From: Omphalotus guepiniiformis
Taxonomy: Eukaryota; Basidiomycota; Agaricomycetes; Agaricales; Omphalotaceae
Direction: 5' to 3'
Length of the DNA: 35,861 bases
Assembly: GCA_028554645.1 (NCBI GenBank)
Contig: JAQOOI010000039.1
Location: 1 to 35,861, forward strand
The notes under the pieces were generated by a model. The model saw nothing but the letters and a program-made list of their open reading frames with translations. It did not search any database and was not told the origin of the DNA. The first letter of the stretch is position 1. Each line of letters opens with the position of its first letter. The position numbers and the translations under genes are program-made. Shown here piece after piece: positions 1 to 10,200 of the stretch.

Positions 1-720
1 TACTGCTAATTGTCCTTGCATTCTATTAGAGCTAATCCTAGTACTGGTAGGTGTATACAGAACTATCATTGTCATCAGCAGATTCATTATTCTGCTCAGG
101 GCCAGTATTGTCTTGTTCTGTAGAGTCATGGTCAGGTTCAGGTAATGCAGGATTATCTGACTCAGAGTTGTTGGAAATCAAGAGCTCCATGTAAACAAGG
201 CCAAATTAATGGCAGCAACTTGCTTACGGTCAAGTGACCACATAACAAAGTAGGGGAAATGTATTGGCATGAGCTGGGATTGAACCAGCGACTCCCAGCA
301 CACATAACTGGTTGCCATTGGTAGAGTTATGGAGGTTTAGTCCATCTCGCTATGAGTGGTGTTAACACTCAATGGTGGGGTTAGCACCAGGTCTTCTATT
401 GCTCATCCAACAAGAGTCAGAGTCAGAATGAGGATTATCATCAAGAGCATAGGAAGTATTCAGTGGTGTATTAGTTGAAGGTTTGGAAGGTGAAGGTTTG
501 GAAGGTGGTTGTGAAGATCCAACTTTATAAGTGTACCTCTCATCAAAGTCAGCTCTCTCACTGGTCACAACCTTCTTGGTGACAGGATTCCAGAACCTCC
601 ATCCCTTCACACCATCTGGATTACCCAATGAAGATACACTTTTTCCATATGAGAACCCAAGTGATTCTAACACCAACAAGATATAATCTGCCAACTACCT
701 CACCATTGTGTATCTATGCG
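1..720 (-). pseudogene. Ty1/copia pol fragment: integrase C-terminus and linker to RT
   Basis: The minus strand at 694-362 reads NPDGVKGWRFWNPVTKKVV followed by a Pro/Ser-rich stretch. It is collinear with the end of the copia integrase at 9440-9510 on the plus strand (GYPDDVKGWRWR), including the shared segment upstream that encodes LGSHMEKC. After an insertion at about 258-418 the reading resumes at 235-40 with an acidic linker (SDNPALPEPDHDSTEQDN), as expected between integrase and reverse transcriptase in a copia polyprotein. A frame change lies just before the GNPDG segment, and no reverse transcriptase follows before the window edge. It is a dead fragment cut by the window edge, and a homologue of the 7.66-9.52 kb element rather than part of it. 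Confidence 0.8.
258..418 (-). repeat. tRNA-derived SINE-like insertion (copy 1)
   Basis: Inserted in the copia fragment. The minus strand shows an A-box-like TAGCGAGATGG (338-352) and a B-box GGTTCAATCCC (277-287) in a perfect 5-bp T-stem (GCTGG/CCAGC, loop TTCAATC), then TCATGCCA like a tRNA 3' end. The 5' acceptor strand does not pair, so it is not a functional tRNA. The same start (ATGAGCAATAGAAGACCTGG) and the same T-arm recur at 4041-4117. Confidence 0.65.
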
Positions 721-1501
721 GGTGCACCACCTATAATCATCATCTGTGACAGATTGTGAAATCTGGGTACTTTTTGACATCAAAATCCACCAGTACACCT
801 TAAGATGACAATTCAGATTTATCATAGTTTCCTGTGATGGATGGTTGAAGTTGTGCTTCCCCTCCTCTTTTTCTTCCTCTGTAGTGAAAGTGCTGTCATG
901 CCACTCCCTTTGGAGATACTAGCCCACCTTGCCACCTTGTCTAGTCGGACACCATTCTCCATGGTAGATCTGGTAAAGTGAATACTAACAACTATCTAGC
1001 TAAATTTGGGATATGCTAAGTAAGCCCAATACTAACTTGATACAGTTCTCAGTCTTGATACATACTTCACACGGTTTGACACACAATTCTGAGCCTCTGA
1101 ATTGTGCTTGCATCAGTAATATTACTCCTGCAATCTGGACAGACCCAACTCTCAAGGACAGAGGTGATGACATTGAAACAAGAAGTCACATTGGATGTGA
1201 CTCTTGTATCATTGAGGAGAAGGCTGCCAGGAGCCCAGGCACAGGTCAAGACTGGCCAGGCTGACCCATCTGGCAGCTCATCCATCAAGATATCAGGACC
1301 ATACGGACCTGTGGGGCTTCCACATCTGCCCCCTTAGACCTGGCCCTTGCAGAAACCTCTCAACTTCCAAACCTGTAAATACCCGGTTTTCACTTTCCGC
1401 TAATTCTGTGATGTTGAGCCATTTCTCACAGTCCAGGTAGTAGACATCCTTTGCGGTGTTCAAGTTGTACATGGGAGTGGGGGGCTGATTCAGAGTGAAG
1501 T
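721..1501. other. no supported gene; decayed repeat DNA
   Basis: Only short open frames on both strands that overlap one another. A minus-strand frame at 1293-1501 runs directly out of the LTR-like repeat and contains DCEKWLNITELAESE, but it has no recognisable family. The stretch is CpG-poor like its surroundings. Confidence 0.5.
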
Positions 1502-1750
1502 TGTTGAATGAAGTGCTAGAACACTTGTAGATAGTATACAAATACTGTAACATATCATTAGAAAGTCCCCTCAAGTACATATAATATACCATAGTAATGA
1601 CTTTAATACCAATTGTAGATAGTTATATACCATGTATGTAGGGTCATTCTGGAGTGTTTAGAGCGCACGCGAAAATGTGGACAACTCATCATTTTCACGC
1701 CTCATGCGCGGCCTGACACAATAGGACCAAACAATATGTAAATCTTTACA
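1502..1750 (-). repeat. LTR-like repeat, copy 1 (about 249 bp)
   Basis: On the minus strand it starts TGTAAAGATTTACATATTG and ends TTCATTCAACA, so it has TG...CA ends. It matches 8233-8471 on the plus strand along its whole length with scattered small indels. There is no obvious target-site duplication (flanks AGACA and ACTTC) and no clear primer-binding site next to it. A solo LTR of a copia element is the likeliest reading; a short non-autonomous element is the alternative. Confidence 0.6.
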
Positions 1751-2439
1751 TGTCTGGAGAAATCTAAGACACTTGGAAAGCAATTTTTGTGCATTAAGCT
1801 ACTATTTCAACACTTTAGTGATCTCAGTGAACTGTAATTGAACTCTATTCATTGTGTCCTGATCAGTGTATCACTGGTAGTGCATTGTTTTAAATTCTAA
1901 CAATATCAATCTTTATAGCAGCATATCAAAGTATCCTTTTTTTCAATGAAGTTGTATACGTATATACATTCTTTTTGTAATTTGCATTTTTGTGTCCAAG
2001 TGAGCAATTCATCCAGAGTCCATCTCCCCTACTGTAGCTTCCTATCCATCCCCTACTGTGTTTCTCTATTGAGACCCTAAGTGTCTTATATAACCCTAAG
2101 TGCTCATAAGCAAGACTTCCATTATGTGTCACAAGCTGACTTGTTTTTGATCTCCCCCCTCAGGCTGAAATGGCTGGGTGAGGAGGCGCCACTACAACAG
2201 GCAAGCCAGGATTGGAATCAGATTGGGGGTCTTGTCCAGCAAGCTCAAGGCATCCAACATATCAACCGGCTCCCAAGGTGAGAATGGCTGCCGACTGACA
2301 CCCCCATCGACTCCTTCTTTCTACCCACCCCTACAAAACTTTGGACATGTCCCCTACTACCGGACTCCTGCTCTCCCTTCCCCTTTTCCGAGAGGCTAGG
2401 TTCATCAGGAATGAAGAGAATGCAGGATTGCTGCTGGAG
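1751..2439. other. no supported gene
   Basis: AT-rich, CpG-poor DNA with overlapping short frames on both strands and no domain or splice logic that I can support. Confidence 0.4.
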
Positions 2440-2985
2440 ACCATGGAGCCCAGAGTTGCACTGTAACTGTCTGGATGCCAGAGAGAGCCAGGTTTGAGAT
2501 GAATCAGGTTGGATTCTGGTGCGTTCCTGGATCTGTGGAGGCCAATGACTTTTTTGTAGCTGAGTTGAGGCAGTTTCCCTATAAGCTGTTGCAGTCACCC
2601 CACGCAAAAGATTTCACCTATGACCTCACCTACTGACATGACAAGACTGTTACTGTGTTCCAGCTGTTCCTTCAATTTCCGCCAGTTTGGTCTCATGTCA
2701 CCCTGTTTGCAATTCTTCTCAACACGATGTGGTCTCTGGAGAGATATAATCAGTCTTTGCACAAGACAATATTTCATTGACGACCGGCACCGGAACTGGA
2801 TTGCCTGGTGAACTTGATTACAAGGGCATTATTGGGAAAGAAGGAGGAAGACAATCTCGTCAATGCGGACTGAGGCTGAGCTCAATAGCATATTTGAATT
2901 TGCTTTAGATAGAAAAAAGAGTGAAGCAGTTATCTATACTGTAAGTATTCTTTTTGCACTCAATATGTTTCTCATTGCATTTTAG
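2440..2985 (+). pseudogene. Broken copy of an unrecognised repetitive protein (family W)
   Basis: One plus frame from about 2448 reads ARFEMNQVGFWCVPGSVEAN, then FFVAELRQFPYKLLQSPHAK, is interrupted by a TGA after DLTY, and continues FPPVWSHVTLFAILLNTMWS until a second stop after KTIFH. It then reads PELDCLVNLITRALLGKKEE. A +1 shift afterwards gives ELNSIFEFALDRKKSEAVIY up to a good donor GTAAGT at 2941; the intron would end at TTTTAG near 2985. The WSHVTxFAxLLNxMW block recurs on the minus strand near 6.25 kb and 13.05 kb, so it is a dispersed family, here with two stops and a frameshift. I do not recognise it. Its repeat nature suggests a transposon-encoded protein such as a gag, but no catalytic motif supports that. 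Confidence 0.55.
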
Positions 2986-3916
2986 AGGTTTAGCTGCAGG
3001 ACTGAGCCATTGAGACTGAACTGCTGAGCAGATACAGAGTAGAGGTTCTCAAACCTTCTTATCTCTTCTTATTGCTTGTGGCCAGTTTTGGACCAAGAAG
3101 GATGTAGCTGGGGAAATTGCTTGCCTCATGAAGAGGTGGTTAGTTACGTTGAATGGATTTCCAAAATACTAAGTGATTCTCAGTCTAGTTTTCTCACAAG
3201 TGATAGGATTCACTGAAGGTCATCTTCAGCTGAACTGGATGTCTTCCCTTTTTTTGCATATGAATCTACTCAGATGCTTCCCAAAATTCTTCCTGACTTT
3301 GCAGAGCCCATATGTGCTGGGCTCAGAATGAAATTGAGCTTCTCCTCTATTTCTGGTGTCATCCAACTTTGGAGATCTGTCAACCCTTCAGTGCCAAGAG
3401 TGTGGAGGCTTTATCACATGGGAGTTGCCCAAGTATGTTTTTGAAGCCAAATCCAGCCAGTTTCTTTGCTCTCCAGTGCAGTAATTGCAATAGCACAAGT
3501 TCTTACATCAAGCCTCTTGATTTGTAATAAAATTGGACCTGAAGGAATGCCCAGAAAGACCTCAAGAGGAGATTGGTATTTTAGACAAGTAGATTTAGAT
3601 GCACAATGTATACAGACATTTTGCTATTCTTGCACAACATGCCACCCACCTAATGCTCATTCTTAAGTCTATAGAAGAAACAATATTCACAATGTGGAGC
3701 ACAATTCACCTGGAGGAAATTGTTGAAGAGTATCATTAAACCACTTACATTGACACAAAAACTTTCCCCCAAACAACAGAATACCCACAGATCGTGTATT
3801 CGAAGATCCATCCTTCTGAATTCATGATATCTGCTCAATGAACATGTTCCCACCTGCTAGCTGCTCCTAGCTGCTACCATGTGTGAGCTGCTTGTAGCTG
3901 CTATTAGAATGAATGT
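2986..3916 (+). other. decayed coding-like DNA, unassigned
   Basis: Open stretches on the plus strand (3312-3527 and 3466-3666, the latter containing KIGPEGMPRKTSRGDWYF) may be exon remnants downstream of the family W pseudogene. They are broken by stops and frame changes and match nothing I recognise. At 3856-3895 there are small AGCTGCT-type repeats that resemble the sequence at 9905-9935. Confidence 0.3.
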
Positions 3917-4030
3917 CCCACCTTGAAAGCAAGGAATGAAGGAAAGAGTGGGAATGGGAGATATCAGGCCAATAAGGCTGAAGTAAAAGAGGAAGATGTT
4001 GTTGAAAGTGCTGGCAGTGCAAGTACATTA
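3917..4030 (+). mobile_element. Ty1/copia gag 3' fragment (third copy)
   Basis: Nearly identical to 8609-8717, from CCACCTTGAAAGCAAGGAAT to GGCAGTGCAAGTACATT, which follows the zinc knuckle in the better preserved copia element. It ends abruptly and is followed by a SINE-like copy. This is a short truncated piece with no coding capacity. Confidence 0.75.
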
Positions 4031-4040
4031 ATGCTCTTTT

Positions 4041-4117
4041 GTATGAGCAATAGAAGACCTGGTGTTAACTCATAGTGTTGGTTAGAGTCGCTGGTTCAAT
4101 CCCAGCTCATGCCAATG
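4041..4117 (+). repeat. tRNA-derived SINE-like insertion (copy 2, internally deleted)
   Basis: Begins TATGAGCAATAGAAGACCTG as in the copy at 418-258 and ends with the same B-box T-arm (GCTGGTTCAATCCCAGC) and CATGCCA. The part between is shorter, so the A-box region is lost. Confidence 0.6.
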
Positions 4118-4665
4118 TGAACAGTGCAGAATGTTATAGTTATGGACTTCTTCTTGAAAAACTGCACTTCCACAAGCATTTGCTTGAGTTCCACCAATTT
4201 GCAACATGGCTGCAAGTGCAGTTTTATTGGCTCTGCAGGCTGCCGGAGATAGAAGGGGGCACAGAGCACAAACTGCCAGTGCCTACAGTCATGGATGACC
4301 TTCCACCACTGGATAGCATTTGCAAAAAATGTTCAGGTCCAGCTGACTTACCTGCATGAGTTGTCGTTTCTGGTAACTCATGACAATGTGAACCATGCAG
4401 AATGCTATAGTTACGGACTTCTTCTGGAAGAACTGCACTTCCACAAACATGTGCTCTGGTTCCGCCAATTTGCAATATGGCCGCAAATGCAGTTTTCCTT
4501 GGTCTCTGCGGAGGGCCAGAGATAAAAGGCACAGCATTCCAGATCTCGGCATCGGCTGCTTAGGAGCAGGGGAAGCCTTATCGCTTCAAGGGGGCATGGA
4601 GCACAAACCGCCAGTGCCTGCGGTCATGGACAACCTTCCACCACCAGAAAGCATTTGCGAAGATG
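4111..4665 (+). repeat. diverged tandem duplication, offset about 271-335 bp
   Basis: The block starting CAATGTGAACAGTGCAGAATG at 4113 recurs from 4384 with about 10-15 percent difference. Shared markers are GGACTTCTTCT, CACTTCCACAA, CCAATTTGCAA, GAGCACAAACYGCCAGTGCC and CCTTCCACCA. The offset grows from 271 to 335 bp because copy 2 carries about 64 extra bases near 4530-4590. Open frames across the block (4075-4359, 4295-4525, 4395-4922) are in different frames and look incidental. Confidence 0.7.
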
Positions 4666-4922
4666 TTTGGGTGGTAACAAGTTTTAATCTGGTAGAAGTT
4701 CAGGCAATGGACCAGGTGAAAGCAGCCATCAAGAATGGTGCTTTACTGGAAAACCAAACAATCAAATGGATTGTTGCTGTTGGTCTGTACTTTGCCATCT
4801 CATTCTTTGAGCCCTTCAGCACCACTCAGCTTCATGCCCAAGGCCATCACCTAATCCCAGTGCACCAGATTTGGTGGGCTTTTTTTAAAAATAAACGATG
4901 TCCCTCACAAGGCCTATTGTAA
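4666..4922 (+). other. open frame of uncertain status after the duplication
   Basis: The frame starting upstream at 4395 continues here with QAMDQVKAAIKNGALLEN and a hydrophobic stretch IKWIVAVGLYFAISFF, which could form one membrane segment. No family is recognised and the 5' half lies in repeat DNA, so I would not call it a gene without transcript support. Confidence 0.2.
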
Positions 4923-4977
4923 AACGGTAGGACAGTCAATAGGCCTTATCGGGGCTGTCTGAGCTTAGTCAGACGGC
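4909..4977. other. two adjacent perfect hairpins
   Basis: The first is an 11-bp perfect stem, AAGGCCTATTG (4909-4919) with CAATAGGCCTT (4937-4947), loop 17 nt. The second is GTCTGA (4957-4962) with TCAGAC (4969-4974), extendable by three pairs including a G-T wobble. They follow a T-rich run, but no gene end is established here, so a terminator role is not supported. Confidence 0.6.
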
Positions 4978-5986
4978 ATTATTTGGCGCTCACTGCCATC
5001 TGTTGGAGGTTTAATTTCAGCCATCACATGTGTTGATGCTGGCCAATTTGGTGTTGAATTAGATAGAGTGTATGTAAGAGAATTATATGCCTATGCATGT
5101 ATCTTCTTGGATGTGTATGTCTATGTGTGGTGCACTTGGCTCTTTAGAAGCTTTTGATTAGGATAAACTCCAAGTTGGCATTTAGAATCACTTACAGTCA
5201 CTTATCTACTCCTTCCTATCGATATTTCTTTCCTGTCACTGTCCCCTCACCCACCCTGGCACTGACCATGATGTGCTAGAGCTGCAGATCCAGGCAGCTG
5301 GTGGAATTTAATGTTGTGTTGGGAACAATCTGGATATAGAGCAAGTTTCAGATGAAGTCCAGTCTGGTACAGCAAGATAGACACAGGTTAACCCTACTCC
5401 TTCATACTTTAGTGCAAGCTGGATATGTCCTTGTCTAAGATTGAATGACCCATTCCCTTTCCATTTTGCTTTCTGTCTGTTTATTCCTTCATTCATTCTA
5501 TTGTTTCCTTTTTTTTCTTGTTTTTCTTTGCTCTTCTTTCAAGAAAAGGTGTCTGGCCATTCAAGTTGGTGGCCACAGGAGCAGAGCAGTGTTATATATA
5601 CACTTTGAACCTTGCTTCCAATTAAGATTAAAGAAAATTGACACTGCTCCTGCCCCATGCCAGCCCTTCAGATTAAGAACTCTGGTGGAAACCATTAAAC
5701 GAATCAGAAATCCAACACCAACACCAACTTGAACTTGAAATGTGAACTCCCACTCCACTGTTAAGTCAAAAGAAGAAAAAGGATCTCTATTGTTAGATGG
5801 TACAATGCTAGCAACTATTTTACAAAAAAAAACAAAAAAAACAAAAAAAAAAAACTGCTAAGACTGTAGGATCTTGACTAGAAAATGACAGAGAGCTCAC
5901 GGTTCCACCACACTGGTGAGTTTGCAGTGTTTCCTACCTCTGGAACAGATCTAAGCTTATCAATACTAATCTTTATATCAATCTAG
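4978..5986. other. no supported gene; oligo-A tract at 5822-5853
   Basis: Contains an A-rich tract with isolated C (5822-5853), possibly the tail of an old retroposon, and a short repeat (TGCTAGAGCTGCAGATCCAG from 5274) shared with 7558-7590. Remaining frames are short and overlapping. Confidence 0.4.
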
Positions 5987-6091
5987 GAGAATGCACTGCA
6001 AGCTGCTGAAAATGCTAGAGTGCTTGTAGATGACAAGGAGGCAGAGGTATATGACCTTGTCAAGACTGCTTCTGTGGTTTCACCTGGGTGA
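5987..6091 (+). pseudogene. exon-like fragment, unrecognised
   Basis: Preceded by a good acceptor (TACTAATCTTTATATCAATCTAG). It reads ENALQAAENARVLVDDKEAE then VYDLVKTASVVSPG and stops. After the stop the same frame continues ARDVIGWYGIRERILHARTR, so a longer coding region may have been broken here. No family is recognised. Confidence 0.3.
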
Positions 6092-6180
6092 GCACGAGAT
6101 GTCATCGGGTGGTATGGAATCAGGGAGAGGATCCTCCATGCTCGGACAAGGACAAGAAGTTCCATAAGATATGTTGCTCT

Positions 6181-6575
6181 TCAATCCTTAAAGATAGCTT
6201 CCATTGTGAAGTTAGCCGTTTTCTCAAAAGTCCACAGTGCATTTAGGAGCACTGCAAAGGGTGATGTGTGACTCCACATATCCAGGAACCCATGGTAAGG
6301 CTTAAGGTATAAAGCCATGTTAGAACGGTGGAGGGGAGGCTGGTTGGTGAAGTGGGGAGATGAAATGAGTTGGTATTTGAATTGCCTGCCTAGCAATAAT
6401 TGTATTTAAATACATAATAAACGTACCAGTTGCTCATATCCACGCAGGTCTCCTGCTTGCAGTCGTGCCCATCGGTTGAACATTGCTTCCACTTGCAGAT
6501 ACCTCGTGCAGAGCAGGATGATGTCTGTTGGTGGCAGAAAAAATATTCTATAGGCATCGAGCATTTGATGTACGT
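6181..6575 (-). pseudogene. Two-exon remnant containing a family W block
   Basis: The upstream exon, after acceptor CCACCAACAG near 6522, reads DIILLCTRYLQVEAMFNRWA then RLQAGDLRGYEQL and ends at donor GTACGT (about 6426-6421). The downstream exon follows an acceptor TTGCTAG near 6390 and contains GFLDMWSHTSPFAVLLNALW, then TFEKTANFTMEAIFKD and a stop. The WSHxxPFAxLLNxxW block matches those at 2.7 kb and 13.0 kb. The reading frame that preserves the block is not the one predicted from the first exon's phase, so the copy is probably frameshifted. Function unknown. Confidence 0.4.
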
Positions 6576-7379
6576 CAGTTTTCACGTGTTTAATTTTATT
6601 ATTTGATTTCTGTTTTAATTCTATTATATCCTTAGAATCAGCAGTAATAACAATACTGTTACAACTAATTATTCCTCCCCACCCCATTAGGGAAAGGGGG
6701 AAAAGAGAAAAAAACAAATCAAAAGTTAATCTGTCACTAGTTAGTAGAAGATCTACCACTGTATGCTTAGGTCAGCGCAAATACAAATAATAATAATCTA
6801 CTCTTACAGTACATCAAGAACAGCCGGGAGTGGACACAAAGCTCCCCGCCTAAGATATGTCCAACACCCCAAACCTGCACAACCCTGTTCATTTTTCCAC
6901 ATTCTTCAATTAGAATGCCACGTACCACTTGTTCAAGTGTCCTCTGGGTTATTTTCAAACTCTATTTCTAGTTAATATAAATTGCTTTTGCAGACTTCAT
7001 GAATTTATGACTCACTGTTAAGTTGTTGTTGGCGGATCAACGCCTGTGGCTTGATAAGAAAGTCACTAACGGGAAACTTTTTACCAAAATATCTGTTGAG
7101 TGGTCCGTATTGTTGGAATTGGTACTTTGGGGCCTTCCAGACGTTTCTGTAACCGTTTGGGAAGTTGCGCCTCTGCATCAAACAATGGAATTCGTTTAGC
7201 AGAAGTCGCCGCTGATTGTGCCATGATTGAAGTAGATACGTTGGTAGTTAGGATTGTAGGTAGTTGAGAAATTGTCCATTGGAAGAGATGAAAGACTGGT
7301 TTATATACCTAATTTGTTTTCTCTATTTGGGCCCTGTGGCCTGGGTGGCTGCTTAGTCTATTGCCACTACAAACTTGAC
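6576..7379. other. no supported gene
   Basis: Short frames on both strands only; none shows a domain or convincing exon structure. Confidence 0.4.
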
Positions 7380-7550
7380 TGTCATTGGGAGAACAAGGCA
7401 GTTACTACTGTGAGAACTGCGACAGTACAATTGTCTAGCCCTAAAAAAAACTGCACTGTCATTTGGAGAACAAGTCAGTATAGGTTAAATACAAGAGACA
7501 ACAATCTGCGTTCCAACAGACTACAAGTTCATTTGCAGAACAAGTCAGTA
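7380..7550 (+). repeat. about 75-bp tandem repeat, three units
   Basis: The core GTCATTTGGAGAACAAGTCA recurs, with changes, at about 7380, 7456 and 7530. It lies just upstream of the copia gag remnant, where a 5' leader or LTR would be expected, but LTR ends are not visible. Confidence 0.55.
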
Positions 7551-7619
7551 CCCACACTGCTAGAGCTGCAGATGCAGGCAGCTGGTGGAATTTGATCTGT
7601 AGCTCTAGCACAGTGTGGG
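7551..7619. other. long imperfect hairpin
   Basis: CCCACACTG-CTAGAGCT-GCAGA (7551-7572) pairs with 7596-7619 apart from one mismatch and a 2-nt bulge, giving about 20 pairs and a 23-nt loop. The left arm and loop are related to a sequence at 5274-5310 that lacks the right arm. Confidence 0.6.
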
Positions 7620-7661
7620 GACACCAAATTGGCCAGCATTTCTTTCACCTAGCCCCAACCA

Positions 7662-9520
7662 ATGTCAGACTACATATATATTGAGTTGCAGTGGTCTGAG
7701 ATGGGAAGGTGCTGGTGGAATCCTATTGGCATGTGGAAGGCTCTAGAAAGAGTGCATGTGCCTAAAACACGCTTCAATGCCTATGATGCTCTGTTCAGCC
7801 TCACAAAGGAGGAGGATGAGAGTTTGGTTGATCTGGGGACAAGGATTGAAAATGCAGTCTTCACCATTAGGAATCTCAGAGACACGGAATACACCTTGGA
7901 GAAACTTGATGCAGAGCTGCAGGCCTTGGCCTTAGCATGCATTGCCCCCAGAGTCTAACCTCACTTCAAAATTGCTGCTATTGGACACATTAGACAAGGA
8001 CAAGATTCTTCAGTACTTCATTGCTGAAGAACAAAATCTGAAGAGACAGGCAGAGGATGGCCATCAGCCTTTGTTCTGATGTACAATTCATGATCGCTTC
8101 TGACTAAGAACCTGGACCTTCTACTTTGCCAAATCACAGTAAACACCATCTTGCATCCGACAATGTGATGGACTCACCCAAGAAGAAGGGCAAGATAGAC
8201 CCTAATGACTATTTGCCAGAGTTACTCGGACTTGTAAGGATTTACATATTGTTTGGTCCTGTTGTGTCAGGCCACGCATGAGGCGTGAGAATGAGTGTCC
8301 ACATTTTCGCTCGTGCTCTAAACACTCCAGAATGACCCTACATACATGGTATAACTATCTACAATAGGTATTAAATTCATTACTATGGTATTATATGTAC
8401 TTGAGGGACTTTCTAATGATATGTACAGTATTTGTATAATATTTACAAGTGTTCTAGCACTTCATTCAACAATTTATTGGTCAAAAAACAAGCTATCTAT
8501 CCAAGTCTGGTGCACATCTCCGCTCCCAATGCTGCTGCCAAAGCACAAGAAGGGGTTCTGTCATTATTGCAAGAAGGAAGGGCATTGGAAGGCTGAATAC
8601 CCGCCCACCTTGAAAGCAAGGAATGAAGGAAAGAGTGGAAATGGGAGAAATCAGGCCAATAAAGGCTGAAGTGAAAGAGGAAGATGTTGTTGAAAGTGCT
8701 GGCAGTGCAAGTACATTCTCTTCTAATGATACTTCATCTTCTGACATACTTGATTGGAATACAGACACGGGGGCCACTTCTCAGCTTGAAACTAGACTCT
8801 AATGCAAAGCCAGATCCTATTTGTGAACCTTGTCTGGCTGGCAAGATGCATGCACATCCATTCCATTCCTCACACACCAGAGCTGATACTGTATTGGGCC
8901 TTATTCATTCTGATCTCCATGATGTTGGTGTACATTCTCCTAGTGGATACAGATACTGGATCACATTCATTGATGACAAGTGGCGCTTCCGTGCAGCACT
9001 TCCTCTGAAGAAGTAGAGTGATGCATTTGATGCATTCAAGAAGTACAAAGCTTGGGCTGAGAGCACCACTGGAGAGAAAATCAAAATCTTTAGATGTGAT
9101 AAAGGTGGAGAGTACATATCAAAGGAGTTCATTGCATTTCTGGACAACTGTGGAATAGAGCATCAATACACTGTCAGAAATAGGCCTCAACAGAATGGTG
9201 TTGCTGAAAGAGCAAACAGAGTAATGGAAGAAAGGATTGTTGCAATGCTCGAAGAGTCTGGTTTACCAAAGTCATTTTGGGTAGAGTGCCTGGCTGCACT
9301 TGTTCATGTGTGGAATTGTTGCCCTACATCTGCTGTACCAAACTGCACTCCCTATGAAGGATGGTACAAGAGGAAACCAAAGGTGGATCATCTGAGGGTT
9401 TGGAGTTGTGTTGCATATGTGCATGTTCAGAAGGATAAGAGGAAACACTTGGGTTCTCATATGGAAAAGTGTATTTTGATTGGATATCCAGATGATGTGA
9501 AGGGATGGAGATGGAGGTAA
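7662..9520 (+). mobile_element. Decayed Ty1/copia retrotransposon: gag, zinc knuckle, integrase
   Basis: Gag: 7662-7957 reads WKALERVHVPKTRFNAYDAL and LEKLDAELQALALA, typical of the copia gag (UBN2-type) helical domain. It then decays through LLLDTLDKDKILQYFIAEEQ. After an LTR-like insertion (8233-8471) comes a zinc knuckle, CHYCKKEGHWKAEY, whose last Cys has become Tyr. One frame from about 8774 to 9520 carries the pre-integrase segment (ICEPCLAGKMHAHPF) and the integrase core, with Asp in LIHSDLHD, Asp in FRCDKGGEY and Glu in QNGVAERAN, so the DDE triad survives. It is broken by one TAG at 9014-9016 and ends at TAA after KGWRWR. Protease, reverse transcriptase and RNase H are not seen. It is non-functional and lies in CpG-poor DNA. 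Confidence 0.9.
8233..8471 (+). repeat. LTR-like repeat, copy 2, inside the copia gag
   Basis: Starts TGTAAGGATTTACATATTG and ends TTCATTCAACA. It is the inverted counterpart of 1502-1750 and interrupts the gag region of the copia element between the helical domain and the zinc knuckle. Flanks GGACT and ATTTA do not form a target-site duplication, so a rearrangement after insertion is likely. Confidence 0.6.
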
Positions 9521-10100
9521 TCTTATAAGAACAGAATTGACCCACCGATTTCATCAATGTAGGGTTAGCAGGGCTAGTCCTGATGCAGCTGAGTCCTCTG
9601 ACTTGGAGACCTCACTTCATCTGTTGTGCATTATAATAAGTTGTCTGACACCACAGGAGATATGTGCCTGTTTGCTTGATCCCAGCTCTTGATTGGTTGG
9701 AGTATTCCAATGAGGATAAAGTGCAAGATGTTCTATGCAGAGACAGATGACAATTAGTGAGAAAGAGAAATCAACTCATCAGTGCATTCCATTGGCAGAG
9801 TGCCAGTGATAATATGTTGGCAAGAGTGAATGTATGCTTTTATTTTAAACAAAGAGAACAAAAAGACCAAGGTATGATGTCATCCTGACTGCTGCCATGT
9901 GATGTGAGCTGCTGGTACATAGCTGTGAGCTGGTGCCAGAGTTGCTGCCATTAATTTGGCCTTCTTCACATGGAGCTCTTGATTCCCAACATTTACTGTG
10001 ATTCCAATCACTATAATACAGGTTACATGACATTAATTGTATACAAATGATGTGTAAAAACGCAGTGCAGGAATACTGTATGGAGGTCTAAGCCAATATG
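9521..10100. other. no supported gene; fragment of a copia-associated repeat at 9938-9997
   Basis: The sequence GTTGCTGCCATTAATTTGGC and the following 40 bases match 192-235 (minus), which flanks the SINE in the first copia fragment. The rest shows no coding structure. Confidence 0.5.
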
Positions 10101-10104
10101 CCTA

Positions 10105-10200
10105 AGTGAGCCCCTACCACAGCATGCCACATCTTGCCTCCAAAATGCAACAGCTTAATTTTGGCCTGTGTCTGAGATCCAGCCTGGGGCATTGTCAGCT
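10105..10200 (-). pseudogene. C-terminal block of the 13-kb unknown protein (second copy)
   Basis: The minus strand reads LTMPQAGSQTQAKIKLLHFG then GKMWHAVVGAH. This aligns with PTMSQAGPQTRSKSRLLSFG and GKTRHVVVG in the frame at 12518-13126. The similarity is at both DNA and protein level, so it is a duplicated fragment of the same element. Nothing else of the gene is preserved here. Confidence 0.5.

Noticed and set aside
2245..2607. 120-codon minus-strand frame
   Set aside because: Overlaps the plus-strand family W pseudogene, which has homologous copies elsewhere; this frame has none.
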